Below are positions 1 through 6,670 of a DNA stretch of 7,842 bases, piece after piece. The DNA lies in the NCBI GenBank assembly GCA_023253415.1, contig JALRGK010000167.1:1-7842 (forward strand), given 5' to 3'. Both the position numbers and the translations under genes were made by a program. Under the pieces are notes generated by a model, which was given only the letters and a program-made list of their open reading frames with translations, did not search any database and had not been told where the DNA came from. Each line of letters opens with the position of its first letter. The stretch's first letter is position 1. Origin of the DNA: Rhodocyclaceae bacterium (GTDB lineage Bacteria; Pseudomonadota; Gammaproteobacteria; Burkholderiales; Rhodocyclaceae).

Positions 1-141
1 GACGTCGTTGGTGCCCAGCAGCCGCTTGCCTTCGAAGCGGTCGGCCAGCACCCTGGTCTGGCGCGTGGCCAGGTCGTGGCGCAGGATCGCCCTGCCCCCG
101 CCGGCCGCTTCCTGCGCGATCAGCAGGTCGCCGTTGCGGTC
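1..141 (-). CDS. Partial SMP-30/gluconolactonase-like protein (internal fragment, GC-rich, probably foreign)
   Basis: The reverse strand reads without a stop from about 141 to 1, giving some 47 residues that run off the window edge. The reading begins DRNGDLLIAQE and ends VLADRFEGKRLLGTNDV. This pattern (a D-x-NG-DL strand, then R-x-D, then VLADRFEGKRL and xxNDV) resembles the central beta-propeller blades of the SMP-30/gluconolactonase/LRE family, calcium-dependent lactone hydrolases, where the NDV/NDL segment carries a metal-binding Asn. Codons end almost always in G or C, and the stretch is about 72% GC by hand count against about 58% in the neighbouring rdgB. It lies in a different frame from rdgB and has no start of its own. 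I infer it belongs to another gene, perhaps another genome, joined here near position 139-144. The family call rests on short motifs only; the lack of host-like codon use is clear. Confidence 0.5.
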
Positions 142-650
142 ATTTCAGCCGCTGTTTGGCCGGCCGTAGGCACCCAGAAGAGCGGGTCGTAACCGAAACC
201 CTGTTCGCCTCGCGGTTTATCCAGAATCTCGCCGTGCCAATTACCCTCGGCAATCAGCGGTTGCGGGTCGTTGGCGTGGCGGACTAGTACCAGTACGCAG
301 ACGAAGTGCGCGGCCCGATCCGTTTGGTGCCCTAGAACCTCGAGTAAATGGGCGTTGTTTCGGGCGTCAGACTTGGGTTCACCTGCATAGCGAGCGGAGA
401 GGACCCCAGGCGCACCATCGAGTGCTCGGACGCAAAGCCCGGAGTCGTCGGCCAGGGCAGGCAAGCCGCTTAAACGGGCGGCATGACGCGCTTTGGCCAG
501 AGCGTTTTCGACAAAAGTCGGGAAGGGCTCCTCCGCCTCGGGAATCTCGAGTTGGCCTTGCGGAATTAGGTCGATCCCCAGCGGCAGCAGCAATGCGCCC
601 AGCTCCTTGAGCTTCTTGGCGTTATTGGATGCAAGAACAAGCTGTTTCAT
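120..650 (-). CDS. rdgB: RdgB/HAM1-family XTP/dITP diphosphatase, C-terminus lost at a junction
   Basis: This enzyme hydrolyses non-canonical purine triphosphates (dITP, XTP, ITP) to monophosphate and pyrophosphate, keeping them out of DNA and RNA in the cytoplasm. Visible family motifs are S8-x-N10-x-x-K13 (phosphate binding), the DDSGL motif at residues 68-72 with the catalytic-base Asp, the ARYAG segment near 86-90, and GFGYDP at 151-156. Similarity to E. coli RdgB (197 aa) continues to TAAEM (residue 170). The last six residues (TATATC) and the stop come from the foreign GC-rich sequence at 1-140. About 25 expected C-terminal residues, including the Ser-His-Arg motif that contacts the base, are missing, so the encoded protein is probably non-functional as it stands. 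The start ATG (648-650) lies 3 nt after the rph stop with only a weak ribosome site, suggesting translational coupling. Family is certain; the truncation may be an assembly artefact. Confidence 0.9.
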   Translation of the reverse strand: MKQLVLASNNAKKLKELGALLLPLGIDLIPQGQLEIPEAEEPFPTFVENALAKARHAARLSGLPALADDSGLCVRALDGAPGVLSARYAGEPKSDARNNAHLLEVLGHQTDRAAHFVCVLVLVRHANDPQPLIAEGNWHGEILDKPRGEQGFGYDPLFWVPTAGQTAAEMTATATC

Positions 651-653
651 GTC

Positions 654-1370
654 TTAAGCTTTGATGGCTTGCGTTTGGGCTGCGACCAACTCACGAATGC
701 CGGCATCGGCCAGATCAACCAGCTGATTGAGCTCTTGGCGACTGAACGGTGTGCCTTCAGCAGTGCCCTGAATTTCCACGATGCCACCGTTACCCGTCAT
801 GATGACGTTCATGTCGGTGTCGCAATTCGAATCCTCGGCGTAATCCAGATCCAGCACCGGTTCCCCATCGACGATGCCGACAGAGATGGCAGCAACGTGA
901 TCACGAATCGGGTTGGCGGGCAGCGTGCCTTCGGCCACCAGCTTGGCGCAGGCATCATGCAGAGCTACCCAGGCACCCGTAATGGCTGCACAGCGGGTGC
1001 CGCCATCGGCCTGAAGGACATCGCAGTCCAGCGTAATCTGGCGTTCGCCTAATGCTACGAGGTCTGTCACAGCGCGGAGGCTGCGGCCGATTAGACGTTG
1101 AATCTCTTGGGTGCGGCCCGTTTGTTTTCCCTTGGCGGCTTCACGTGTAGAGCGGGTGTGTGTTGCTCGGGGCAACATACCGTATTCTGCGGTTACCCAG
1201 CCCTGCCCCTTGCCACGCAAGAAGGGCGGCACAGAGGTTTCTACACTGGCCGTGCAGAGCACGCGTGTCTGGCCGACCTGAATCAGGACCGAGCCTTCCG
1301 CGTGGGCGGTGTAACCGCGGGTCAGTGACAGTGGTCGCAATTCATCAGATTGTCGTTGGCTCGGGCGCAT
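654..1370 (-). CDS. rph: Ribonuclease PH
   Basis: RNase PH is a phosphorolytic 3'-5' exoribonuclease that trims tRNA 3' ends, using phosphate and releasing nucleoside diphosphates; it works as a hexamer in the cytoplasm. The protein has 238 residues, the same length as E. coli Rph, and aligns without gaps that I can see. Motifs include MRP at the start, HAEGSVL (23-29), GWVTAEYGMLPR (57-68), EAAKGKQ (77-83), the phosphate-binding Arg86 in GRTQEIQRLIGR, QADGGTR (120-126) and the metal-site acidic residues Asp180 and Asp186 in EDSNCDTDMNV. The start is supported by AGGAAG a few bases upstream (1375-1380). It is the first gene of the short rph-rdgB unit, transcribed divergently from yicC. The pairing of rph with rdgB and yicC is common in proteobacteria. 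No unusual feature was seen. Confidence 0.97.
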   Translation of the reverse strand: MRPSQRQSDELRPLSLTRGYTAHAEGSVLIQVGQTRVLCTASVETSVPPFLRGKGQGWVTAEYGMLPRATHTRSTREAAKGKQTGRTQEIQRLIGRSLRAVTDLVALGERQITLDCDVLQADGGTRCAAITGAWVALHDACAKLVAEGTLPANPIRDHVAAISVGIVDGEPVLDLDYAEDSNCDTDMNVIMTGNGGIVEIQGTAEGTPFSRQELNQLVDLADAGIRELVAAQTQAIKA

Positions 1371-1374
1371 AGTG

Positions 1375-1380
1375 CTTCCT
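1375..1380 (-). promoter_or_regulatory. Shine-Dalgarno site of rph
   Basis: On the minus strand AGGAAG is followed by CACT and the rph ATG. This fixes the start used for rph; the resulting protein begins exactly where E. coli RNase PH does. Confidence 0.65.
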
Positions 1381-1399
1381 ATCGTTTAAACTCGTCGGC

Positions 1400-1405
1400 A
1401 TTGTA
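1400..1405 (-). promoter_or_regulatory. Candidate sigma70 -10 element for rph-rdgB
   Basis: The minus strand reads TACAAT here, five of six matches to TATAAT. It lies about 30 nt upstream of the rph ATG, which would give a leader of roughly 20 nt including the ribosome site. No good -35 hexamer is present 16-18 nt upstream, so this is a -10 match in the right place rather than a full promoter. It falls in the only gap between the divergent genes rph and yicC. Confidence 0.35.
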
Positions 1406-1432
1406 CGATTTTCCAACCCAATTCAGTGATTC

Positions 1433-1436
1433 AGGA
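1433..1436 (+). promoter_or_regulatory. Shine-Dalgarno site deciding the yicC start
   Basis: AGGA sits 7 nt before the ATG at 1444. An in-frame GTG at 1426 lies upstream of this site and would place the Shine-Dalgarno inside the coding region, so ATG 1444 is preferred. Confidence 0.65.
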
Positions 1437-1443
1437 TTGCCGC

Positions 1444-2307
1444 ATGATTGCCAGTATGACCGGCTTTGCCGCCGTTACCCGACCGATCGCCGGTGGAACC
1501 CTTACCTTTGATATCAAAAGCGTGAATTCGCGCTTTCTCGACCTGGTCTTCCGATTTCCTGATGAGCTGCGCGAGCTCGAGATGCCCCTGCGTGAGCTGC
1601 TGGCAAAGCAATTGGCGCGGGGCAAGGTGGAGTGTCGGGCCGGTTGGTCTCTTACGGCCGGAGATTCGACAGAAACCCTGGATACGGAACGCATGCAGGC
1701 ATTGTTGCGTTTGTCTCAGGAGGTTCAGTCAGTATTTCCAGACGGTCGCGGATTGAGCACATCGGATGTGTTGCGCTGGCCGGGTGTGGTGCGTACGGTT
1801 GCACTAGATTGGGGAACACTGTTGCCCGAGTATCAGCGTATGGCCACCGAAGCGATTGCCGGTTTGAAAGAGGCGCGTCAGCGCGAAGGTGCGCGGCTGG
1901 CGGGATTGATCCGCGAGCGGACGGCCACCATGCGTGTGCTCGTGGCCCGTGCCGAACCCCTCGTCCCGGCAGCGCAGCAGGCTTTTGCGGATAAGGCGCG
2001 TGCCAAATTACTGGAAGTAATGGGTTGCGCCGAAGATGAGCGCATTCGTCAGGAGCTTACCTTGTATGCCGTGCGCACCGATGTGGCCGAAGAGCTTGGC
2101 CGTTTGAAAGTGCATCTGGATGAAGTGGACCGGGTTGTCTCAACGGCAGACCAGGCAGGGAAACGTCTGGATTTTCTGATGCAGGAACTGAACCGTGAAG
2201 CCAATACCCTCGGCTCCAAATCCGTCAGCAGCGAGGTTTCCGCGATTGCCATGGAACTCAAGCTACTGATCGAGCAGATCCGTGAACAGGTTCAGAATAT
2301 CGAGTAA
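1444..2307 (+). CDS. yicC: YicC-family endoribonuclease
   Basis: YicC/YloC proteins are a family of endoribonucleases; in E. coli YicC is linked to decay of the small RNA RyhB together with PNPase. From ATG 1444 the protein is 287 residues, the same length as E. coli YicC, and starts MIASMTGFA like the family (MIRSMTAYA in E. coli). The N-terminal YicC domain shows the VNSRFLDLVFRFPDELR segment and RGKVECR; the C-terminal DUF1732 domain shows RIRQELTLYAVRTDVAEEL, GKRLDFLMQELNREANTLGSKS and the ending LKLLIEQIREQVQNIE, almost identical to E. coli. A longer version from GTG 1426 would add six residues (MIQDCR) but places the AGGA ribosome site inside the gene, so I reject it. It is divergent from rph and 19 nt upstream of gmk, likely co-transcribed. 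Family assignment is very secure; the RNA target here is unknown. Confidence 0.95.
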   Translation: MIASMTGFAAVTRPIAGGTLTFDIKSVNSRFLDLVFRFPDELRELEMPLRELLAKQLARGKVECRAGWSLTAGDSTETLDTERMQALLRLSQEVQSVFPDGRGLSTSDVLRWPGVVRTVALDWGTLLPEYQRMATEAIAGLKEARQREGARLAGLIRERTATMRVLVARAEPLVPAAQQAFADKARAKLLEVMGCAEDERIRQELTLYAVRTDVAEELGRLKVHLDEVDRVVSTADQAGKRLDFLMQELNREANTLGSKSVSSEVSAIAMELKLLIEQIREQVQNIE

Positions 2308-2326
2308 TCGACACAGGTAGAACGAT

Positions 2327-2965
2327 ATGACCCAGAAGACTCAAACCGCCGGTCCCGGTAGCCTCTTTGTGATTGCAGCGCCCTCTGGCGCGGGCAAAAC
2401 GACGCTGACGCGCATGGCATTGGCGCAGAATTCGCGCCTGGCCTTGTCGATTTCAACGACAACCCGTGCGCCACGTCCCGGGGAAGAGAATGGTGTGCAC
2501 TACCATTTTGTATCGATCGAAACCTTCAAGCAGATGCAAGTTGCAGGTGACTTTCTGGAGTCGGCCGAGGTGCATGGCAATTTTTACGGCACCAGCCGCC
2601 AGGGGATTGAATCGCTTCTTGCTGCTGATCGCGATGTGATTCTCGAAATTGACTGGCAGGGGGCACAGCAGGTGCGCCGCGTCTACCCCGAGTCGGTGGG
2701 TGTGTTTATCGTCCCCCCCTCGTTCGATGTCCTGGAGACCCGTCTGCAGGGCCGTGGGCAGGATTCGTCCGAAGTGATTGCCCGCCGGGTTGCCAATGCC
2801 CGGGAGGAATTGCAGCATCTGAACGAGTTTCCCTACGTTATAATTAACGAAAATCTGGATGAAGCGCTTGCCGAACTGCTGGCAGTTTTTGCGGCAGCAC
2901 GCGTCCGACTGGCTAACCAGTCGCAACGATGTGCGGCACTGATGGCTTCCTATCTCCATCGCTAA
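2327..2965 (+). CDS. gmk: Guanylate kinase
   Basis: Guanylate kinase phosphorylates GMP (and dGMP) to GDP with ATP, an essential step feeding GTP and (p)ppGpp synthesis. The protein has 212 residues (E. coli 207). The P-loop is APSGAGKTT at residues 18-26. The GMP-binding region shows STTTRAPRPGE (43-53) with the conserved Arg47 and Arg50, followed by YHF, then EVHGNFYGTS and the DWQGAQQVR segment. The lid/adenine region has RGRGQDSSEVIARR. A short N-terminal extension (MTQKTQTAGPG) precedes the first beta strand. AGG at 2315-2317 lies 9 nt before the ATG. It follows yicC by 19 nt and precedes rpoZ by 17 nt, the usual gmk-rpoZ-spoT order, and supplies the guanine nucleotides that SpoT acts on. 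Nothing odd was seen. Confidence 0.97.
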   Translation: MTQKTQTAGPGSLFVIAAPSGAGKTTLTRMALAQNSRLALSISTTTRAPRPGEENGVHYHFVSIETFKQMQVAGDFLESAEVHGNFYGTSRQGIESLLAADRDVILEIDWQGAQQVRRVYPESVGVFIVPPSFDVLETRLQGRGQDSSEVIARRVANAREELQHLNEFPYVIINENLDEALAELLAVFAAARVRLANQSQRCAALMASYLHR

Positions 2966-2982
2966 TTTGAACGGAAAACACC

Positions 2983-3189
2983 ATGGCACGTATTACTGTT
3001 GATGATTGCCTGCATCGCATCCCTAACCGTTTTCAGATGACGTTGGCTGCGACGTATCGCGCCCGCCAGCTGGCCAATGGCGCCACGGCTCATGTTGAGG
3101 CCGAGCGTGACAAACCGACGGTGATTGCCTTGCGCGAAATCGCCGAAGGCTTGGTGGGCGCTGAAGTTCTCAATCGTCCGCAGGCTTGA
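2983..3189 (+). CDS. rpoZ: RNA polymerase omega subunit (short form)
   Basis: Omega binds the beta' subunit, aids RNA polymerase assembly and, in proteobacteria, forms part of ppGpp binding site 1 at the beta'-omega interface. The protein is 68 residues. It begins MARITVDDCL, continues with the conserved NRFQMTLAATYRARQL helix (15-30) and the DKPTVIALREIAEGLV segment (43-58), and ends shortly after. E. coli omega (91 aa) carries an extra charged C-terminal tail that is absent here; short versions of about 67-70 aa are common in other proteobacteria, so this is not a truncation. The MAR start, near the end bearing the ppGpp contacts in E. coli, is present. The ribosome site is weak (CGGAAAA, 2972-2978). 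It lies between gmk and spoT. Confidence 0.95.
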   Translation: MARITVDDCLHRIPNRFQMTLAATYRARQLANGATAHVEAERDKPTVIALREIAEGLVGAEVLNRPQA

Positions 3190-3210
3190 GTGAATGAACG
3201 AGGCGGAATT

Positions 3211-3214
3211 GAGG
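3211..3214 (+). promoter_or_regulatory. Shine-Dalgarno site of spoT
   Basis: GAGG lies 7 nt before the ATG at 3222. It confirms the start that gives SpoT its proline-rich N-terminal extension; no other in-frame Met occurs before residue 84. Confidence 0.65.
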
Positions 3215-3221
3215 GCGCATC

Positions 3222-5423
3222 ATGAACACGGAAGCGCGTGCCCCGCTGAACCCCGACATTCCGCCTGATCTGCCGCCGGCCTTGTTGCCGGATGACCCAG
3301 CCTATCGGGTCTTTATAGACAGTCTCGATTATCTATCCGCCCAGGATCTTGCGCGGGTAGAAGAGGCGTTTGTTTTCAGCGAGCGATGCCATCGCGGACA
3401 GAATCGTACCTCGGGCGAGCCCTATATTACGCATCCGCTTGCTGTGGCTGGTGCGCTTGCTGAATGGAAGATGGATGCTGTTGCCATCATGGCGGCATTG
3501 CTTCATGACACGATCGAAGATACGGGCGTTACCAAGGAAGAGTTAGCCCAGAAGTTTGGCAAACCCGTGGCCGAGCTTGTGGAAGGTTTATCCAAGCTCG
3601 ATCGGTTGGAGTTTGCCAGCCAGCATGAAGCGCAGGCGGAAAATTTCCGCAAGATGTTGTTGGCCATGGCTCGTGACATCCGGGTCATCTTGATCAAATT
3701 GACAGATCGTTTGCATAACATGCAGACGCTTGGGGCGATGCGACCCGACAAGCGTCGGCGTATTGCGCGTGAAACCCTGGAGATTTATGCGCCGATAGCC
3801 AACCGTCTGGGCTTGAATACGCTGTTTCGCGAACTGCAGGATCTGGCTTTCCAGAATATCTACCCGCATCGCTATGAGGTATTAGCCCGTGCCGTTAAAT
3901 CAGTACGTGGCAACCGAAAAGAGATGGTGCAGCGGATCCTGACGAGTCTGTCAGACAAACTGGCGGAGGCGGGCGTGACGGCTGAGGTGTTTGGTCGTCA
4001 GAAAACTCTTTACTCGATCTACCGGAAAATGATCGAGAAGCATCTCTCCTTCTCGCAGGTGCTCGATCTCTATGGTTTTCGTGTTGTCGTTGAGGATGAC
4101 GCCAGCTGTTATCTGGCGCTCGGTGCGTTACATGCTCTGTATAAACCGCTGCCCGGAAAGTTCAAGGATTACCTGGCGATTCCCAAAGTCAACGGTTACC
4201 AGTCGTTGCACACGACGCTGATTGGTCCGTACGGTACACCGATAGAAATCCAGATTCGCACGCGCGATATGCACCGGCTCGCACAGGAAGGTGTTGCTTC
4301 GCACTGGTTATACAAAGAGTCCGGCAAGTTCTCTGATGATCTGCATCACAAAACGACTAAATGGCTGGAATCGCTCGTCGAAATGCAGTCGATGAGTGGT
4401 GACTCGTCGGAGTTTTACGAGCACGCGAAAGTCGATCTGTTCCCCGATGAAGTGTTTGTATTTACGCCGAACGGCAAGATTCTGACGCTACCCCGTGGTG
4501 CAACGGCCGTGGATTTTGCCTACGCTGTTCATACCGACATCGGCAATCGTTGCGTGGCTGCTCGGATTAACCGTGAATTTGCACCATTGCGGACCGAATT
4601 ACAGAATGGCGATCAGATCGAAATCGTGACGGCTGTGATTCCGAATCCGAATCCGGCCTGGTTGAAGTTTGTGAAGTCCGGCCGTACTCGCAGCAAGATT
4701 CGGCACTTCCTCCGTTCGGCGCATCATGAATCGTCTGCTGCATTGGGTAAACGGATGTTGTCGAGCGAGCTGGCCCGCTACGGCCAGCGACTACAGGATG
4801 TACCGGTGGCCGGCTGGGGGCGCGTGCTTGATCGCTCGGGCGCCCAGGCCGAGGGCCACATCTTGAGTCAGATTGGTACGGGCCAGCGCCCGGCAGGTGA
4901 TGTGGTGGTGGAATTGCTCGGTCTGGATCCGGCAAAAGCTTTGCCAACGGCGGCGAGTGCGCCGGTGCTGATCAATGGTGCAGACGGCGTGGCGGTTCAC
5001 CTATCGACATGTTGTCAACCGATTCCCGGGGATCCGATTGTTGGTTCACTGGATGCGATGCGTGGCCTCGTGGTGCATACGCATGATTGTCTGCGTATCC
5101 GGCGGCATCTCGGCCAGGATGCGCAGAAATGGGTAGATGTCGAATGGGCGCCGGAAATCAACAGCCAATTTGATGTGCGAATTCGCGTCGAGATCCGGAA
5201 TCAGCGCGGTGTGCTTGCCAAAATATCGGCGGCCATTGCCGAAGCCGACTCCAACATTGTGCATATCAGCATGGATGATGCAGGCGGCATGTATACGACA
5301 TTGTTCTTTACGTTGCAGGTTCGAGATCGTAAACATCTGGCCCATGTGATGCGGGGTGTGCGGCATATTCCCGAAGTGTCACGTATTTCTCGTATCCGGG
5401 ATAGCGAAGAGCGCGTGTCATGA
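3222..5423 (+). CDS. spoT: Bifunctional (p)ppGpp hydrolase/synthetase SpoT
   Basis: SpoT degrades (p)ppGpp to GDP/GTP and pyrophosphate and can synthesise it, controlling the stringent response. The protein has 733 residues (E. coli 702). Domains in order: a proline-rich extension (about 1-30); a metal-dependent HD hydrolase (about 45-200) with His71, His95-Asp96, Glu99-Asp100 and TDRLHN (161-166); a synthetase domain (about 250-365) with Asp282, GYQS (325-328) and Glu342 in IEIQIRT; a TGS domain (about 404-467) starting at DLFPDEVFVFTPNGK; a helical region; a Cys-rich element with Cys597-Cys598-QPIPGD, His621 and Cys623; and a C-terminal ACT domain (about 650-727). Both active sites look intact. 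The RxKD loop typical of bifunctional enzymes reads KFKD (313-316), unlike the ExDD of RelA. The stop overlaps dadA by 4 nt (ATGA). Membership of the SpoT rather than RelA group is well supported by KLDRL-type HD motifs and synteny. Confidence 0.97.
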   Translation: MNTEARAPLNPDIPPDLPPALLPDDPAYRVFIDSLDYLSAQDLARVEEAFVFSERCHRGQNRTSGEPYITHPLAVAGALAEWKMDAVAIMAALLHDTIEDTGVTKEELAQKFGKPVAELVEGLSKLDRLEFASQHEAQAENFRKMLLAMARDIRVILIKLTDRLHNMQTLGAMRPDKRRRIARETLEIYAPIANRLGLNTLFRELQDLAFQNIYPHRYEVLARAVKSVRGNRKEMVQRILTSLSDKLAEAGVTAEVFGRQKTLYSIYRKMIEKHLSFSQVLDLYGFRVVVEDDASCYLALGALHALYKPLPGKFKDYLAIPKVNGYQSLHTTLIGPYGTPIEIQIRTRDMHRLAQEGVASHWLYKESGKFSDDLHHKTTKWLESLVEMQSMSGDSSEFYEHAKVDLFPDEVFVFTPNGKILTLPRGATAVDFAYAVHTDIGNRCVAARINREFAPLRTELQNGDQIEIVTAVIPNPNPAWLKFVKSGRTRSKIRHFLRSAHHESSAALGKRMLSSELARYGQRLQDVPVAGWGRVLDRSGAQAEGHILSQIGTGQRPAGDVVVELLGLDPAKALPTAASAPVLINGADGVAVHLSTCCQPIPGDPIVGSLDAMRGLVVHTHDCLRIRRHLGQDAQKWVDVEWAPEINSQFDVRIRVEIRNQRGVLAKISAAIAEADSNIVHISMDDAGGMYTTLFFTLQVRDRKHLAHVMRGVRHIPEVSRISRIRDSEERVS

Positions 5424-6670
5424 AAGTCATCGTGATTGGTGCTGGCGTTGTTGGAACCTCCACGGCGTGGTATCTGTCGCAAGCAGGTCATGAGGTGACG
5501 GTGATTGACCGTCAACCGGGTGCAGGTCAGGAAACAAGCTTTGCCAACGGTGGCCAGATCTCGGTGTCACATGCGGAACCATGGGCAAACCCCGGCGCGA
5601 TTGGAAAAATTCTGCGCTGGATGGGGCGTGAGGATGCGCCGCTGCTATTCCGCTGGCGCATGGATCCGGAGTTGTTCCGCTGGGGACTCCGTTTTCTGGG
5701 TGAATGTACGGCAACTCGAACGCGCGCGAATATTCGCGCCATCGTCAACCTCGCCATATACAGTCGCAGCTGCTTGCAACAGCTGCGTGCAGACACCGGG
5801 CTGCAATATGATCAGCTTACCCGGGGCATTCTGCATTTTTATACGGATCAGCGCGAATATCAGAATGCGGCCATGGCGGCGGCTGTCATGCGGGATCATG
5901 GCCTGGATCGTCGACCGGTGGATGCAGCGGAATGCGTTCGTATTGAGCCGGCGCTCGCCGATGCGCGAAGCATGATCGTCGGCGGCCATTTCACGCCATC
6001 TGATGAGTCCGGTGATGCGCATACATTCACGGATCGTCTCGCAGCACTGGCACGTGAACGAGGGGTTCGATTCATGATGGGTAGGCCAGTGGCGCGTTTA
6101 CGTGGTGATGCATCGCGTATCGAAAGTGTCGAGTTTTATAACGGCGAACAACTCAAGGCTGATGCCTTTGTGGTGGCCTGCGGTAGCTTCAGCAATAGTC
6201 TGTTAGCACCACTCGGTCTGGCCGTGCCTATTTATCCGGCCAAAGGCTATTCCGCAACATTCACGCTGGCCGAAGGTGAGTCCTTTGCGCCGACGGTGAG
6301 CCTGACCGATGACGGACGTAAGATCGTGTTTTCTCGGTTGGGTAACCGGCTGCGCGTCGCGGGCACGGCCGAAATGAACGGTTACGGTATGGGGCTCAAC
6401 TCTGTGCGCTGTGCGGCGATTGCCGAACGTACCCGACAGATTTTTCCGCACCTTCGCACGATCGGAGCGCCGGCATATTGGACGGGGTTGCGGCCGGCGA
6501 CACCGTCGAACGTCCCGCTGATAGGACATGCGCAGCCGTCGAATCTGTTCCTGAATACGGGGCATGGGACATTGGGCTGGACGATGGCCTGTGGCTCGGG
6601 TAAGGCGCTGGCAGACATTGTCTCGGGGCGTCGGCCGGAGACGGATTTTCCCTTTCTGTATCGCTACTAG
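5420..6670 (+). CDS. dadA: D-amino acid dehydrogenase, FAD-dependent (DadA family)
   Basis: DadA oxidatively deaminates D-amino acids, mainly D-alanine, to the 2-oxo acid and ammonia, passing electrons to the respiratory chain at the inner face of the cytoplasmic membrane. The protein has 416 residues (E. coli 432, which has a longer tail). The FAD Rossmann motif is VIGAGVVG (5-12) followed by VTVIDR with Asp30; ETSFANGGQIS (38-48) matches the DadA signature (ETSAANAGQIS in E. coli). Later motifs are PIYPAKGYS, WTGLRP-TPSNVPLIG and TGHGTLGWTMACGSG near the C-terminus, nearly identical to E. coli DadA. Its ATG overlaps the spoT stop (ATGA), with only a weak GAAGAG upstream, so translation is probably coupled to spoT. 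No dadX racemase or ridA is adjacent, unlike typical dad operons. Substrate range is inferred from family; related D-amino acid or sarcosine-type oxidases are less likely given the signatures. Confidence 0.9.
   Translation: MKVIVIGAGVVGTSTAWYLSQAGHEVTVIDRQPGAGQETSFANGGQISVSHAEPWANPGAIGKILRWMGREDAPLLFRWRMDPELFRWGLRFLGECTATRTRANIRAIVNLAIYSRSCLQQLRADTGLQYDQLTRGILHFYTDQREYQNAAMAAAVMRDHGLDRRPVDAAECVRIEPALADARSMIVGGHFTPSDESGDAHTFTDRLAALARERGVRFMMGRPVARLRGDASRIESVEFYNGEQLKADAFVVACGSFSNSLLAPLGLAVPIYPAKGYSATFTLAEGESFAPTVSLTDDGRKIVFSRLGNRLRVAGTAEMNGYGMGLNSVRCAAIAERTRQIFPHLRTIGAPAYWTGLRPATPSNVPLIGHAQPSNLFLNTGHGTLGWTMACGSGKALADIVSGRRPETDFPFLYRY

Noticed and set aside
1384..1391. GTTTAAAC 8-bp palindrome in the rph-yicC gap
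   Set aside because: Single short palindrome, no known binding motif and no repeat nearby.
1350..1395. Plus-strand promoter for yicC (TTGGCT and TATCGT with an 18-nt spacer)
   Set aside because: Both hexamers are poor matches and lie over the rph start; not distinguishable from background.
1426..1443. Longer yicC start at GTG 1426
   Set aside because: The AGGA ribosome site would lie inside the coding region; ATG 1444 gives exactly the 287-residue E. coli length and the family N-terminus.
4567..4947. Minus-strand 126-codon open frame inside spoT
   Set aside because: Pro-, Arg- and Ser-rich shadow of a confidently assigned gene; no start signal or recognisable domain.
5505..5975. Plus-strand 156-codon open frame inside dadA
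   Set aside because: Out-of-frame shadow of dadA, rich in Cys, Arg and Met with no domain pattern; the dadA frame matches its family end to end.
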